A stretch of 64,000 nt of DNA from Nematostella vectensis (taxonomy: Eukaryota > Cnidaria > Anthozoa > Actiniaria > Edwardsiidae): the NCBI RefSeq assembly GCF_932526225.1, contig NC_064037.1:1426001-1490000 (forward strand), in the 5' to 3' direction. A program made the position numbers and the translations under genes. The notes under the pieces were generated by a model. That model did not search any database. It was not told the DNA's origin and saw only the letters and a list, made by a program, of their open reading frames with translations. This document shows positions 12,150-26,000 of this stretch, piece after piece (position 1 is the stretch's first letter; every line of letters starts with the position of its first letter).

Positions 12150-15100
12150 AATAAAAGGAGAGCTCAGAAAGTTTAAGGTGTCTTTGTCTTGAGTAAAAAT
12201 CGTCCCTCCCCCCCCCCCCCCCTTCCCCCTAAGGGTTGGGAAAAAAAAAGAGAGATGCACAGTTACGAGTTCGCGCGCGGTATTATCTCATCTTGCGAAG
12301 CTATTGCCGCTTGATCTGCAGGCTCCGCAGGCAACGCGTCCAGGTGCTTCCAACTGTTATCTCAAGCATGTGCGGATTTTGTGCGATATACGTATTTCGA
12401 GTAAAAATTTGCGTGTGAATTCTTAAGTTTAAAAACTGTTTTAACATGAATGTGTCACCGAGAGAAAAATAACTCATTTATAACCGAACAACCTCCTTCA
12501 TTCGCATATTACTCAATATGGACTGATGGAGAGAAACACAATTGCTGATTTGGGTGGTCTTGTACTTCCCTGTGGGGATTCATTTGAATTCCGGCGGAAA
12601 AATGGAATATTTCATCACCGGATGGACTTATTATGTTATAGCTGTGGGGAAGATCACTGATCTCGTAAACTAGAAAAAGTAAAGGCGTAAGGTATCATTG
12701 CATGACAGCAAAAAAAAAAAAAAATTGTCAGATTGCCTTAGGGATTCTCCTACAACCTATAATAATAACTCTCCAAACAATTTCCTGAATCTCCAGTCTT
12801 CTGCTTTGTTTGAGCACCCATTGAATGGTATTGATACGATAAAACAATATTGAGGCACTTGCATATATTTCCGGATCAAATTATCTGCATGCTATCGGCG
12901 GTCGTGAAATGAAGTTGCTGATTTCTGCTAATCTCCCCCTAAGAGTAAAAAAATAGCTTGGCTTCCCACAGTTCCTAGCTCAACGGCGCACGGAACGGAA
13001 CGAGAGCAAGCAAGAGACGATTATTTTTCCTATTTTACCTTGTATGAATAATTATTCATATTCGCATCTATAAGACAAAATGTGCAATCTGTATTTCCTT
13101 GCCCATGAGTATTATCTTGGAAACTGCTTCAGAATTGTCGTTTGAAGAACTCCACTTTTATGCAGTTGAATGATGCTTTTGGCATGACAATATATTCATT
13201 AAGAAGCTGTGAGTCTATCCACTCAATAGTCAAGCAGCAATCACAAATAATTTCTCGGGTAACCTTGAATCCTAAGATGAAGCCTACAGTCTGCGAGCGG
13301 AGCTAATTTCTCGAGGAGGGATAAAAAATTAAAATGTTTCACAGTTGTGGGGGGGGGGGGGGGGGGGGGGTATTGAACTTACTATTGAGGCTAAAATTGT
13401 TGGATTCTGCTGCAAACGTTTTCATAAATATACATTATAAGTACCTGCTGTTGCAGGACGGTGAAGGAGAGACCCCTTTTTTATTGCCAATATTCTCTAT
13501 TTGCTTTTAATTCTTCTTAATACATATGTCTTTCTTATCATTCTTATCCCTGTAAATCATTTCCCCTATCGCCAGAGCCCTCGTCCCCGAGCTCAAGCGT
13601 ATTGCGTGACAGAGGTCAGAAGACAACCTAGGGTCCACCCCTCCCCTACCCCAGAGACAAGGAGATGACGCGCGAATTTGATATGACCCGTCTCCTCTGC
13701 TGACAGAGCTTTCCTTTCGTTGTTTCAACTGTTATATAGTCTATTTTTGTCGGGTCTTTGTTGTTGTTATTTTTTTCGCGAGCTCTTCTGTTTATGTCAC
13801 AGGCAAATGACACGACTGTAAGCTGCTGATAAAAATAAGGGTTTATTATGCTAGCATAACCTATACTACATGCGTATCAAATGGTACCCCCGTTTTTTCG
13901 AAGTGCTCGTAAAACTTTTAAAAGAAATGCAGTAATGCTCGTTTTCTGTTTTTCTGTTTTGAGTCACTTTTGCTTCTACTTATATGTATTTTGATCTCAC
14001 GCGACACCACCCACAACGCTTTCCCCACCTTCACTATCTAAGATCCTCTTTGATGAAGGCATTTTTGCATTTCAAAATGCTTACCAAATATTCTTGGGTG
14101 TGTCGGTTGCTTCGACAAATGTGTTTTTCCCCAAAACTTGCTGCTCGCAGATGAAAACAAGCCAAAGTGCTCGTGCTCACCAAGACCGTTTGCTATATTC
14201 TAGGTCATCCTACACGAACATATAACTGATACGAAATGACAGGAATGAAAAGAAAAGACAATCATTACCACAGATGATCACATGTATGTCAGTTTATCCC
14301 TACAGATTTCCACATGCAAATTATAGATTACCACCCGTATATAAGGGGAGGGGATCGGAGAACACAAATGACGGTTTTAAGGATTGCACCACAGGCTTAC
14401 CACCCTCTATCCTAAAATAAAGGAGACAATAAACATTGTTTTGTGGTGTGTTTTTAATTCAGAATAAGTGGTATTTCCTATGGTTTGGGGCAGTTGAAAG
14501 TTTCACCTTACTTATAGGAGGTGATCGTGAATATTTCAAGCCAATAAATTACTCGACTGACTGAGATGATGGCCAGCCTACATTAAATCTAAGAACACGG
14601 ATGGCTTTAGAAATATAATCAAACTAGCCGCGTAGGACTGGGCAAGAGGCGCAAGCACGCTGATCAGGGTCGTCAAGAGGTCTTTTCCTATTAAAGAATA
14701 TCTAATCCTGCACATACCCGTCAATAAGTTCTAGCCCATGGAATAAAACCGAGAACAGAAACGAAAGGGAACAAATGATTAAGCCATAAAAAGTTCTGAT
14801 AAGTAACAGAAAAAAAAATGTAGACCCAATTGCCCGAGGATCGAACCTCCTCACATCAGATGAAAACGAGAGAAAAAGATAGACCATACTCCCAGACATG
14901 CGCTGAAACGCCGTATGGCAGCTAAAGCTTTACGGCTAGGCTGAAGATTTCGGCCCCAGCACCGCTATCTAGCGAACTGTACAACACAAAGGCACCTGAG
15001 GTACCCGCGCATTAATGGGGAGGCAATAACCAGGATCCCAGGCCTGTCTTAGTCGGTTACGCCACGCACAGCTCGCTGAAATATAGAGTAAAAAATATCG

Positions 15101-16230
15101 GGGTCTTTTTCATGCTTGCCTCTCTTGGGAATTAGCGAGTTGCTATAGCAGTGTGGTAATTTTGTCATCATCTTCATCATGTCTTTAGCCTTTTGTTCTT
15201 CTTTGCCCAGTTGCGCACGTGCTTATGACATCTTTCGTATTGCCTCCTTCAACTACGTGGGTTATTTTGGATGAATCAATGAATCAATAAATAGGAAGGA
15301 TAAATAACATAAATAGCTTTGTAAACATGAACGATTCTTGGGGTTCCTGTGGACGTCGGTTATTGCAAAAGACTGAGCTCGAGCAGGAGGGAAAATTAAA
15401 AATGGCGGGAACGAGTGTAAGGTAAGCTTGCAGAGAAAGCGGAAAATCCAGCGAAAAGAAGCTTTTAGGGGCCGCATAACTCAAACATCATACTTTTGAA
15501 AGCTTCAGGAAGATATTAACTAAACTTTTCTTTCATATAAACTTCCTAAACAATCTAAGAATTTTTTCGCAAGGTCGAAGCGGTCTTGCTCTGCCCACGT
15601 TTTTATTCTTCTAGGGCAATCAGCCTTTGATATTTCTGCCACTAGATTTGCATGCCCTTCACAATGGTTTATCATTCAGATAGATTGACACAATAAACGT
15701 ATAAGCATTTTACCAAGCACGTAGCCAGAGAGGTTCGAGGGTTAGGAAGAACCGCTCTGGGAGGGGGGGGGGGGTATGTTTTGAGACAAAAGAGATTCAT
15801 GAAAAGCCCAAATTTACCAAGGGTGCACCTGTCTTTTATGCAAATAGAAAAACGAAAACCATATTTATGACCGAATAATGTCGGTTAAGGGCCGACAATG
15901 GCCAAGAAAACCCATGTACATCCTGAGTCATGATGACCTGGCCATCTTAATGGCCTTTAAGTTCCTTAATAGCAAAATATATAGGAGGTACGCCCTAGTA
16001 TCCTGTGTAGGGGAGACTTTGAGAGGAGGAGAGGTGTAGTTTTCTAACAGAGGGCCATATGTTAGAAAACTGTATTTTGGTTAATATGCTACCCTTGGTA
16101 AATAAAGATTATCGTATTGTATTATATTGTAGATCCTGGATTTCCCGAAGTTTTTTCATAACTTAACCCAAGTCTTCCAATCGTCTTCCCCTAAGGAATA
16201 GCATAATTAAATTTTGCTTGAAGAGGGTGA
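12150..16230. other. Intergenic region, no supported gene
   Basis: Contains a run of about 24 G at 13347-13370, C and G homopolymers near 12208 and 15765, and small frames with no domain. A TTCGATCC-like motif on the minus strand near 14840 resembles a tRNA T-loop but lacks a foldable cloverleaf around it. Confidence 0.4.
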
Positions 16231-16299
16231 TTCATGAGAAGTTTCACAAAGTCATCTCACACAAAGAAGTCCTTTATCTTGATTTCTATTTTAAGAACC

Positions 16300-19200
16300 A
16301 TGGAGAATGTGATGGTGTCAGCTAGGGCGGCCGGCATCACGTCTCGCATCGGCCCAGTGCAGTTGCTCAGGTTCTCATCACACGTCATGTCAGATGAATA
16401 CCGACTACTAGAGCTATCTCCAAAGCTCCTGGAGACCTTGGAGCAAGGGGAAAGGTATGAACAATAAGTTTAAGATGTGCAAATATGAGAATCCGAAAGG
16501 CAATGCTAGGCCTTGTAGCTGTTTTTGTCTTTTGTCTTGATTGAATTGACCATTACCCATATTTCTTTTTAGTTTGGTCATCCGTGGTGAGAACCAGGAA
16601 GAGGCTTTGCTTTTCTCCAAAGACACAACATTTGAAGTCAAACTTGCTGACACATCTAATACATTACTCCTAACACCAAGTTGCCAAACACCTAAAGACA
16701 ATGGTCTGTCTCAATAACAATCCTTTAACTAAACATCAACAACAAAAATCAATGACAACAACAATATAAAAAAATGAAATAGCTATATGGCTGAAGCAGT
16801 TCTAGTGTAGTTTCTGGTGGCATAAGTATCGCTTGATACCCTGAGTTTGTTGGTTAAACCTCATTTCACTAAACTTTTTCTGCAGTTTTTTATTTCTCTC
16901 CATACATTTGTACAGACACATTGTGCCCCTATCCTTTCAGCCCGACCATATTTTAAATTTCTTTATTCAAGACCTTGATTGTTTTTTTAATACCATCATG
17001 TATGCTATAGCTACAGTGAGAAGTTTTGTCATTTTTTCCACAGCTTCTTGGCAACTACCCCCCCCCCCCCCTCACCACCCCTCTTCTCCCCACTCCCCCC
17101 TCCCCATTAGCTGAAGCCCTGACCAACACAAACTTGATCAAGCTCTAAATCTTTTATTGCTAGGGTTCAAGCAAGAAACGAGTGAACTGATTGAAAGACA
17201 GGTACATTTTCCCCATGTTTTATCATTGCTTTCAAGAATAAAATACAAATATTCAGCAATTGGCTTTCTTATTTTAAACAGCATTTCTATTGCAATCTTC
17301 GTTGTTTGGCTTTTCAATATTCAAAAGAATAATACAAAAAGTTTAAAAATGATGGGCACTGAAAATTTAAGATTGTAGTTTATGAAAATAACAATGTTTA
17401 TCAAAGAAAATAGTAGTCCTTTTCTGATTTCCTATCAGGTTTCCAGCTGTCATTCAGAATACCTGGAGGTGAGGTCAGGCAGGCCACGCCTTCAAAAGCT
17501 GCGCAGGTTATTAGAGCAGGCTATGTATAAGGGACCAGAATATGAGAACAAAGGCGACGATATGACAGACGGTATTCGGGAAAAGGTAAGTATAGAGATT
17601 TATTCTATCTGTCTGTCTGTCCGAAATTTGTGCCCTTGTGTCTGTGTGTGTGCCCCCTGTCCATTTGTCTGTCTGCCTGTCTGTCTCTCTGTCATAATGT
17701 ACAAGGGGTGGCACTTTATAAAGTATGAAAATAGGCGAAGAACATAAAAAAATTGATAATTAATAAATACAATTCCCTGTCTTCTATTTTCTATTATACT
17801 TTTAGTTCACTCTAGATGACTTACTAAATGTTGTACAAGGAAGTGAGCAGGAAATTAAACAAAAGCTGGACAAATTAGGAGCTCTTGAGATCAATGGTAT
17901 TGTTATTCCCATTACTTGTTTGTTTGTTTCCAAATTTTATTTAGTTTAGCTTGTCTTGATGAAACATCCCTGAAAACCGCCCTTCACCCTCCACAATCAT
18001 TTTTTTTTTTCAAATATGTTGTAACTGCGTAAGTTTAATTTATTTGGTATTATTATATAGGCCACTGGCGACTGCTGGAAAAAGACTATGAAGAGAGGGC
18101 CACAATGCGCATTCTGACATACCTAGAGGAAATGGCCTGGGATTATCAGAGAGTACCATTAGATGAGTGTTGTGATGGACTGAAAGAACTCCAGCCAAGG
18201 TACGAATTCCTTCTTTAGAGGGGCTGATACATAAGGGAGGGGACGATACATTAGGAATGGGCCAATACATTAAAAAGGGGACTAAAAATTAGGGAGGGGA
18301 CAATACATAAATGAGGGGACAATACATTAGACAGGGGATGATACATTAGGGAGGGGACGATACATTAGGGAGGGGACGATACATTAGGGATGGGCCAATA
18401 CATTAAAAAGGGGACTATAAATTAGGGAGGGGACAATACATTAGACAGGGGATGATACATTAGGAAGGGGACGATACATTAGGGAGGGGACAATACATTA
18501 GGGAGGGGACGATACATAAATGATGGGACAATACATTAGACAGGGGATGATACATTAGGGAGGGGACAATACATTAGGGAGGGGACAATACATTAGACAG
18601 GGGATGATACATTAGGGAGGGGACAATACATTAGAGAGGGGACGATACATTAGGGAGGGGACGATACATTAGGGAGGGGACAATACATTAGGGAGGGGAC
18701 GATACATTAGGGAGGGGACGATACATTAGGGAGGGGACAATACATTAGGGAGGGGACGATACATAAATGATGGGACAATACATTAGACAGGGGATGATAC
18801 ATTAGGGAGGGGACAATACATTAGAGAGGGGACGATACATTAGGGAGGGGACGATACATTAGTGAGGGGACAATACATTAGGGAGGGGACGATACATAAG
18901 GGAGGGGACAATACATAAGGGAGGGGATGATACATTGGGGAGGGGACAATACATTAGGGAGGGGACAATACATTAGGGAGGGGACGATACATTGGGGAGG
19001 GGACGATACATAAGGGAGAGGATGATACATAAATGAGGGGACAATACATTAGGGAGGGGGTGATACATAAATGAGGGGATGATACATTTGGGAGGGGACG
19101 ATACATTTGGAAGGGGAGGATACATTAGGGACGGGATGATACGTTAGGGGGATGATACATTAGGAAGAGGATGGTGATACATTGGGGAGGGGCTGATACA

Positions 19201-22200
19201 TTAGGGAGGGAGAAGGTACAAATATCTTCCTTGGACGGGGCAATACATTAGGAAGGGAGATGGTACATATATCTTCCTTGGAGGGGACGATACATACATT
19301 AAGGAGGGAGAAGGTACAATTATCTTCCTTGGAAAGGCCGATACATTAGGGAGGGAGAAGGTACAAATATCTTCCTTGGAGGGGACGATACATACATTAG
19401 GGAGGGAGAGTGAAAGGGAGGGTCTCCTCTTACTAAAGCAACTTTACCAAACCTGTCAAAAAAACTCTTGGGAGGGAGGGAAAATAATTTATTGAAAAGT
19501 GGAAGCTGCTAGAACAACTATTTAGCTTATATTTAAAATCACCTAGGTAAAAGTTATTTGGTAAGTATATTATTGAAATGTTTTTGTTCAAATAAATAAA
19601 AAGTAGTCAGTCACAAAAGAATTTGATAAGGCATTGATTAAGTTTCCATCCAAACCTTTTACAGCTTTGTAACAGAATACTGCCTGCGTCATTATGGCAA
19701 ATTGTGTGATGGCTGCATGGAAGGTTAGTTTACTTCTCCAGATATTTCATGGAGACGTATACTTGTTGTTTTGGATTATCTAGCTCTACATGGTAGCTAG
19801 GCTCTACTTCCAGCTTGTTTCTATGACACTCACCACCCCTTTGCTTTTGTTCAGAGGTCCACTATCATCTGTTGGAAGATAAGATCTGCAGGTTTTATGC
19901 AGAATATCTCCTTCGACCTGCGGGCAGAGTGAGTTACTGATACAACCTAATTTTCAGATGCATACAAGTCCACCACTCTCTTGTATACACATTAAAATCA
20001 GGACACAACATGCAATGATAGTCCCCTCAATGGCAGACTAGCTTCCTATTATTTTTGAACATTAAATAAATGATACAGTACAGTAAATATATAATAATCC
20101 ATCCCTGTTCCAGTTCAACTATCACGAGTTCATGGAGTCGTGGCAACAGAGTGTTCCAGATGGCATGACAACTACCCTTGAACATCTACAGGTCTGTTGT
20201 TATCACCCTTAAACTTCAGCTACCCTGAAGATACAGATATTCTGATAGAGGTTTTTCAAGCAAAATGTTAGACTTTTTAACCTGACAGGGTTTCAAGCAA
20301 AATGTTAGACTTTTTAACCTGACAGGGTTTCAAGCAAAATGTTAGACTTTTTAACCTCAGGGGGAGTGGAGAAATGGAACCTACAGCCCCTGGATGTCTA
20401 CTGGACACCCTGCAAAGCTGCTGTCCAAGTCATAAAAAGCTTAAGAGCCTCTCCCACCTAACCCCTGTATTGTTGGCTATTTTTAGTACTACGTACTACA
20501 TATTGTGGTGTTGGCCCTATTTGATGTGTTTGTGTCACACACCCTACTTGCCTAAAGTTTGACATTATATTGCAGGGTATTGCACTAACAGACATGAAAA
20601 GTCATCCCCCTGTTATCTGGCATTTTCCAGCAAGTGATCTACCGGAAGAACCAGAGATCAGGTAAGAACACCATAGAACTGCAGAGTCAGAAGAACAAGA
20701 GATCAGCTAAGAACACCATAGAACTGCAGCGAGTCAGAATAACAAGAGATCAGGTTAGAATATCAAAGCACTGCAGTAAGTCAGAAGAACAAGAGATCAG
20801 GTAAGAACTCCATAGTACTGCAGAGAGTCAGACGAGCAAGAGTTCATGTAAGAACACCATAGAACTGCAGAGAGTCAGAAGAACAAGAGATTAGATTCTG
20901 GGGGTTCTAGTGTTAACCTTGGTTTGCTTCTTTGGTTCTGTTTATTTACTGAAAAGCCTGTTTTTATTAATGATCTTCCACTTGTTTGCAGGTTTAACAA
21001 ACTTTTTAAAACAAGAAATAAATGGACATTTGATGAGATCCAGCCCTACATCAGGTACTGAAGATATACTGAGTTAAATACAATAACAGGGGTGGATATC
21101 TACTAAAGATATACTGAGTAAAGCAATTACAGGTGGACATGGGGGGATATGTACTGAAGTTATACTGAGTTAAGCACAATTACAGGTGGATATGGGGGGG
21201 TATCTACTAAAGATATATTGAGTTAAGCACAATTACAGGTGGATATGGGGGGATATCTACTGAAGATATACTGAGTAAAGCACAATTACGGGTGGATATC
21301 TACTGAAGATATACTGAGTTAAGCACAATTACGGGTGGATATGGGGGGATATCTACTGAAGAAATACTGAGTTAAGCACAATCACGGGTGGATATGGGGG
21401 GATATCTACTGAAGAAATACTGAGTTAAGCACAATCACGGGTGGATATGGGGGGATATCTACTGAAGATATACTGAGTTAAGCACAATTACGGGTGGATA
21501 TGGGGGGATATCTACTGAAGAAATACTGAGTTAAGCACAATCACGGGTGGATATGGGGGGATATGTACTGAAGATATACTAAGTTAAGCACAATTACGGG
21601 TGGATATGGGGGATATCTACTGAAGATATACTGAGTTAAGAACAATACAGGGGGGACATCCACCCCAGTATAAAAAGTTAGGACAACTATGATGGCTCGG
21701 ACAACAAGATTTATAAAGATGTGTTCACGTTTGGTGATCAATTCCAATTTAATTTGCATGGAATAAGCAAAGCATTATGTCAGAGACATAAAAAAGAATT
21801 AAGGACGATGTTCCACCAAACCATGAGGTTGATTAAAAATGTGGATATTTGAACTGCAAACTCTTCTAAACTTTGTCTGCTACTGTAGAAATGGTTTGGT
21901 GGAATACAGCTGAAAGATATCCAATAGAAGTCATAACATGCCGCTATTGAATTCTGAATCAAATTCTATTGTTTTTGGCCGACATCATCCACATTGCCAT
22001 TGCTTAAAAGCCCCTAATGCCTCTTTATTTGGTATGAAATAATAAGTCTCAAAGTTTAACTCAGACCCTCCAATACACCACCCTCCCTGGAACTGATAAC
22101 ACCTTTACAATGTAACACCAATATCTCTTCATCTGTCACTTCTCATTGCAGGGATTTGGTGGGTACTGGGCAGCCCCTAAACTCTCTCCTCTTGAAATAT

Positions 22201-22260
22201 GCTCGCTCCTCAAAAGATGACGCAGGAAACAAAGTTTACAACTCCAAGAAACCAGTCTAA
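16300..22260 (+). CDS. DSCC1: DSCC1, sister chromatid cohesion protein (Ctf18-RFC)
   Basis: Twelve exons join without a frameshift into 389 aa: 16300-16454, 16573-16703, 17164-17201, 17439-17585, 17806-17896, 18061-18199, 19665-19723, 19855-19928, 20114-20191, 20576-20661, 20992-21054, 22152-22260. The product matches the DCC1 family along its length: the SLVIRGENQEEALLFSKD and KLADTSNTLLL blocks near the N-terminus, the RPRLQKLRRLL and YKGPEYE block, the GHWRLLEKDYE helix, LEDKICRFYAEYLL, and the C-terminal KVYNSKKPV, which is KVYNSRRPIS in human (393 aa). Dcc1 binds Ctf8 and Ctf18 to form an alternative clamp loader that handles PCNA at forks, promotes cohesion and recruits DNA polymerase epsilon. 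The start is uncertain: an in-frame ATG at 16234 would add 22 residues, but the family N-terminus is poorly conserved. Exon 2 uses a weak donor (GTCTGT). Introns 6, 9, 10 and 11 contain minisatellites. Confidence 0.95.
17605..17695. repeat. CTGT-rich simple repeat in DSCC1 intron 4
   Basis: Imperfect CTGT/TGTG tandem repeats beginning about 20 nt after the exon 4 donor at 17586. Confidence 0.8.
18218..19410. repeat. 19-bp minisatellite filling DSCC1 intron 6
   Basis: About 60 copies of GGGAGGGGACGATACATTA with variants (CAATACATT, GATGATACATT, AGACAGGGG). It starts within 20 nt of the exon 6 donor and occupies about 80% of the 1465-bp intron. Higher-order blocks of several units recur. Near 19210-19390 a longer unit with ATATCTTCCTTGGA appears four times. 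Confidence 0.95.
20236..20356. repeat. 38-bp tandem triplication in DSCC1 intron 9
   Basis: Three almost identical copies of a unit containing TTTCAAGCAAAATGTTAGAC and TTTTTAACCTGACAGGG lie about 60 nt after the exon 9 donor. Confidence 0.9.
20645..20895. repeat. 47-bp repeat copying the exon 10 splice donor
   Basis: The unit spans GAAGAACMAGAGATCAG|GTAAGAACACCATAG. The first copy is the real end of DSCC1 exon 10 with its 5' splice site at 20662. Four or five further copies follow in the intron. Several keep an intact or near-intact donor (AGATCAGGTAAGAACTCC near 20795; CATGTAAGAACACC near 20845), others have lost it (GATCAGCTAAG). Confidence 0.88.
21046..21655. repeat. Minisatellite starting at the exon 11 donor of DSCC1
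   Basis: Units of about 55-60 bp contain CTGAAGATATACTGAGTTAA and GGTGGATATGGGGGGATAT, about ten copies. The first copy begins at the exon 11 5' splice site itself (CATCAGGTACTGAAGATATAC). Confidence 0.9.
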
Positions 22261-23030
22261 ACCATTGTTCCAATACTCTATTTTTAGATGATATATGGAA
22301 AGTTATTTTGTCTAATGGGGGGCATAAAGGCTGTTTAATGGGTAGGGAAGGAAGCTACTGTGCTTGATGCTTGTAATACAGGGCCAATGAAGAGTAAGTA
22401 CGCAGCTGCTTTGTCTTCTATTATCTGTGCTCTACAAAGGAGTTCTTTTGTCTCTATTCTTCTCGTTCTTTGTGTCGAGGTGCGGATATTGTTCATTTGC
22501 CCAATCAAATTGCAGCTTATAAGAGCTGCGTACTGACCCCCAATGAAGCATATATGTAGACACATAAGCGTCAACATCAATTCTTTACTCAACCACAATA
22601 TAATGTACATATTTACAATGTAAATACACCCCTGTAAGGTGACAAACGATTACACTAGCATAATAACACATGTAAAAATCTGCAAAATTGATTAACATAT
22701 TAAACAGGAATAGATGAAAGTTCTTACATATTGATTACACAACCACCTATACAAGGAGGGAAAGTTATTACAATAATTTGGGTGGTTTTCATGAACCCTT
22801 GGATTTAGAACTCAATACTCTTACTTTCATTCCTCTTTTCAGCTGGCTTGATAACTACACTTTGACTACTACATAGATTTTTCAAAAACATTCTAAAAGA
22901 CTGCTGTATTTTAACAGTAGTTAGATTTGTTTCTTTGATACAAATTAGAAACATACACCGATTTCAATAAAGGTTGTCAGTGCAAATGGCGATTGGCAAA
23001 TGGAAGTTCTACTACCAAAAGTAACCATGC
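22261..23030. other. DSCC1 3' flank
   Basis: AT-rich sequence downstream of the DSCC1 stop codon, with AATAAA at about 22967. No further gene is recognised before the hAT element. Confidence 0.5.
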
Positions 23031-23035
23031 GTCTT

Positions 23036-26000
23036 CAGGGTTCCCACAGTCAGGGAAAAGTCAGTGAAATTCGATTTTTTTTCAAGGTCAGGGAATTGTC
23101 AGGGAATTATGATTTAAGTCAGGGAAATTTGATAATTCTCAAAAAGTCAGGGAAAAGTCAGGGAATAATTCTTATTTTTCAAAAATCATTATTATGAATT
23201 GTGTTGGCGATAATCAAGCAACCTCACTGTTAATTAAAAGTTTCAAAAATCGCAATACATCAGTATAAACGAATTATCCTATGTGGTTTTCCTGTGGAGG
23301 AAAATGAAGTGGAGGACTGGGTCTGAATTATGTCGGCCATCTTGTTGCAGTATTGGAAAGCACGTGGAGGTAGGGCTGGAATTAAGTATTTTAGCTATTT
23401 TAAGGGCATTATTTCATAACCTTAGCAGTGATAGAGTGGGGGGATGCATAATGTAACAATTTATTGATCATTTAATGACAAAATCGGTAAACTAACGACA
23501 TTTAATTCAAGATATTTTTGTATGCAGCGAATTTTTTCGTAACTGTTCAGTCTTAGTCTTAAGCTTTAAAAATTATTTTTGTTTATCCTGATTTGCATTT
23601 TGAAAAAGAGGAAACCACGCCTGAACTTAGTTAGATATACATTTTTTTTGTCCATTCTCATTGCATTTAATTGCAGCATGACTTTATACAAAATTATTTA
23701 CAGTCGTAACACTAATTTTTTATAACTTTTGTATTGGTTTGTAGATGAGTAAGCGAACTGTATTTAATAATCTATGGCTTCAAGACCCACTATTTCCTTG
23801 GGTTGCACAAGCTCAGGAATCAACTAAAGCAAGGTGTAAAATGTGCTCTGTTACATTTGAGCTTGGAAATATGGGAAAACAAGCACTGATAAGTCATGCT
23901 AAAGGCAAAAAACATCTTAGGAGAGTTGCTCCATCGACACAACAAGTTTCTTTGAACTCTTTTGTCACTGTGCAAAAGCAAGAATCCGAACAAAATTCTT
24001 CAGCAGCAGAAAGGACAATGACTGTACCACCTCCTCCCGTCGATCTTTCTCAAGTTGCCAGTTCATCTGATTCATCTAAAGGCACAATTAAAAAGTATGT
24101 TACCAAAGATGAAACTCTAAAAGCAGAGGTGCTGTGGGCTATAAAAGTCCTCATGTCTCACTATTCCTGTAATAGTAGTGCAGGCACTGACAAGCTATTT
24201 TCCAATATGTTTCCAGACAGTGTAATTGCCAAACAGTTCCAATGTGGAGCAACAAAGTGTTCATACTTGATTTGTTTTGGCATTGCCCCATTTTTTCATG
24301 ATGAATTAATGAAAAGACTTCAAGAGCAAGGAACAATGTATGTTATCTCATTTGATGAATCGCTGAATACAGTGATCCAGAAAGAACAGATGGATTTGAT
24401 TGTGCGCTTTTGGGATGTTCAGAAGAATAAAGTTGTATCAAGATACATTGATTCCCAGTTTCTTGGTCACACAAGAGCTGCAGATTTACTTCAAAGTTTC
24501 AAGCTAGGTCTACAAAAGCTGAATCCTGCAAACCTTGTGCAGGTATCGATGGATGGTCCTAATGTTAACTGGAAATTTCTTGAAGACCTATTAGAAGATA
24601 GAGAACAAACTGATCCAGATCTTCCAAAGCTCATTAATATTGGTGCCTGTGGGTTACATGTGGTACATGGGGCTTTTAAATATGGAGCTACAGCCACAGG
24701 CTGGCGTCTTGATAAACTTCTGAGGTCTCTCTGGTACACTTTTTCAGACTCACCAGCAAAAAGAGAAGATTATGAAGCCATTTCTGGAAGTTCCATGTGG
24801 CCACTACGATTTTGTGGAACAAGGTGGCTGGAAGATTTGCCAGTGGCAGAACGAGCAGTGGCTATCTGGCCAAATATCAAGAAATATGTTGACGAGGTGT
24901 CAAAGCTACCAAAGAGCAAAATTCCTACAAGCCAATCTTTCAAAAATCTACAGGCATTTGTACAAGATCCACTCATTGTTGCCAAACTTGAGTTCTTTAT
25001 TAGTATCGCACGCATTCTTGGGCCTTTTTTGAAGAAATTCCAAACCGATCAGCCCATGGTCCCCTTTCTTACACAAGATGTACAAACCATACTTGAAGCA
25101 ATCCTTTCCAAGTTTGTTAAGAAGTCTGTGCTTCAAGAGGCAACAACATGTGCTAAGCTTGCTAACATTGATGTTAGCAAGTCTGACAATCTTCTACCAC
25201 CAAGGAAGGTAGATGTAGGTTTTGCTGCGAAGATGTCAGTGCATAAGATGGAAAGTACTAAGCAAGCCACACCTCTACAAATCCTGGAATTCCAGAATAA
25301 TTGCCTTGAATTTCTGAAACAATTATCTAGCAAGGTAATGGACAGATCTCCTCTAAAGTACAAGATGGCTAGGAATCTGGTGTCTTTAAATCCTATTTAC
25401 ATGGCATCAAACCCTGAAGCAGCAACAACCAGATTCTCCAATGTCCTTCAGCAACTGATATCGCATAAAATGAAATCTACCCATTGTTGTGATATTGCTC
25501 TACAGCAGTACAAGGCATTCCTTGCTGATGTGGAGAGATACAGTAAGGAGGACTTCAAGTCCTACCAGTCATCAGACAAAGCACTTGATGTCTTCCTAGC
25601 AGAGTACTTTCACCAGAAACCACAGTATGCAGACCTTTGGCAAACAGTAAAGATGCTGCTTATCTTGTCCCATGGTCAATCCTGTGTTGAAAGAGGATTC
25701 TCTGATAACAAGGATATCGTGAGCAACAATATGCACCAAGACACGCTTGTTGGATTTCGCAGAGCTCACAGTGGTGTCAAAAGTCTGGAATGTCCAATTG
25801 AAGATTCTATCACAACTGAGCTGCTTACATCTTGTAAATATGCTAGTAACAGATACAGACAATCTTTAGCAGAGAAGAAATCAATTGAGGCAAAAACCCA
25901 TAAAGAAAGCTTGAAAAGAAAAGTCGAAGAAGACATCAAGCAAGCAAAAAAGAAAAAACAAAAGCTTGAAACTACAGCTACTGCTCTTCTGAAAGAAGCC

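Noticed and set aside
14820-14860. tRNA gene on the minus strand (TTCGATCC motif)
   Set aside because: The T-arm stem does not pair properly and no acceptor or anticodon arms can be built around it.
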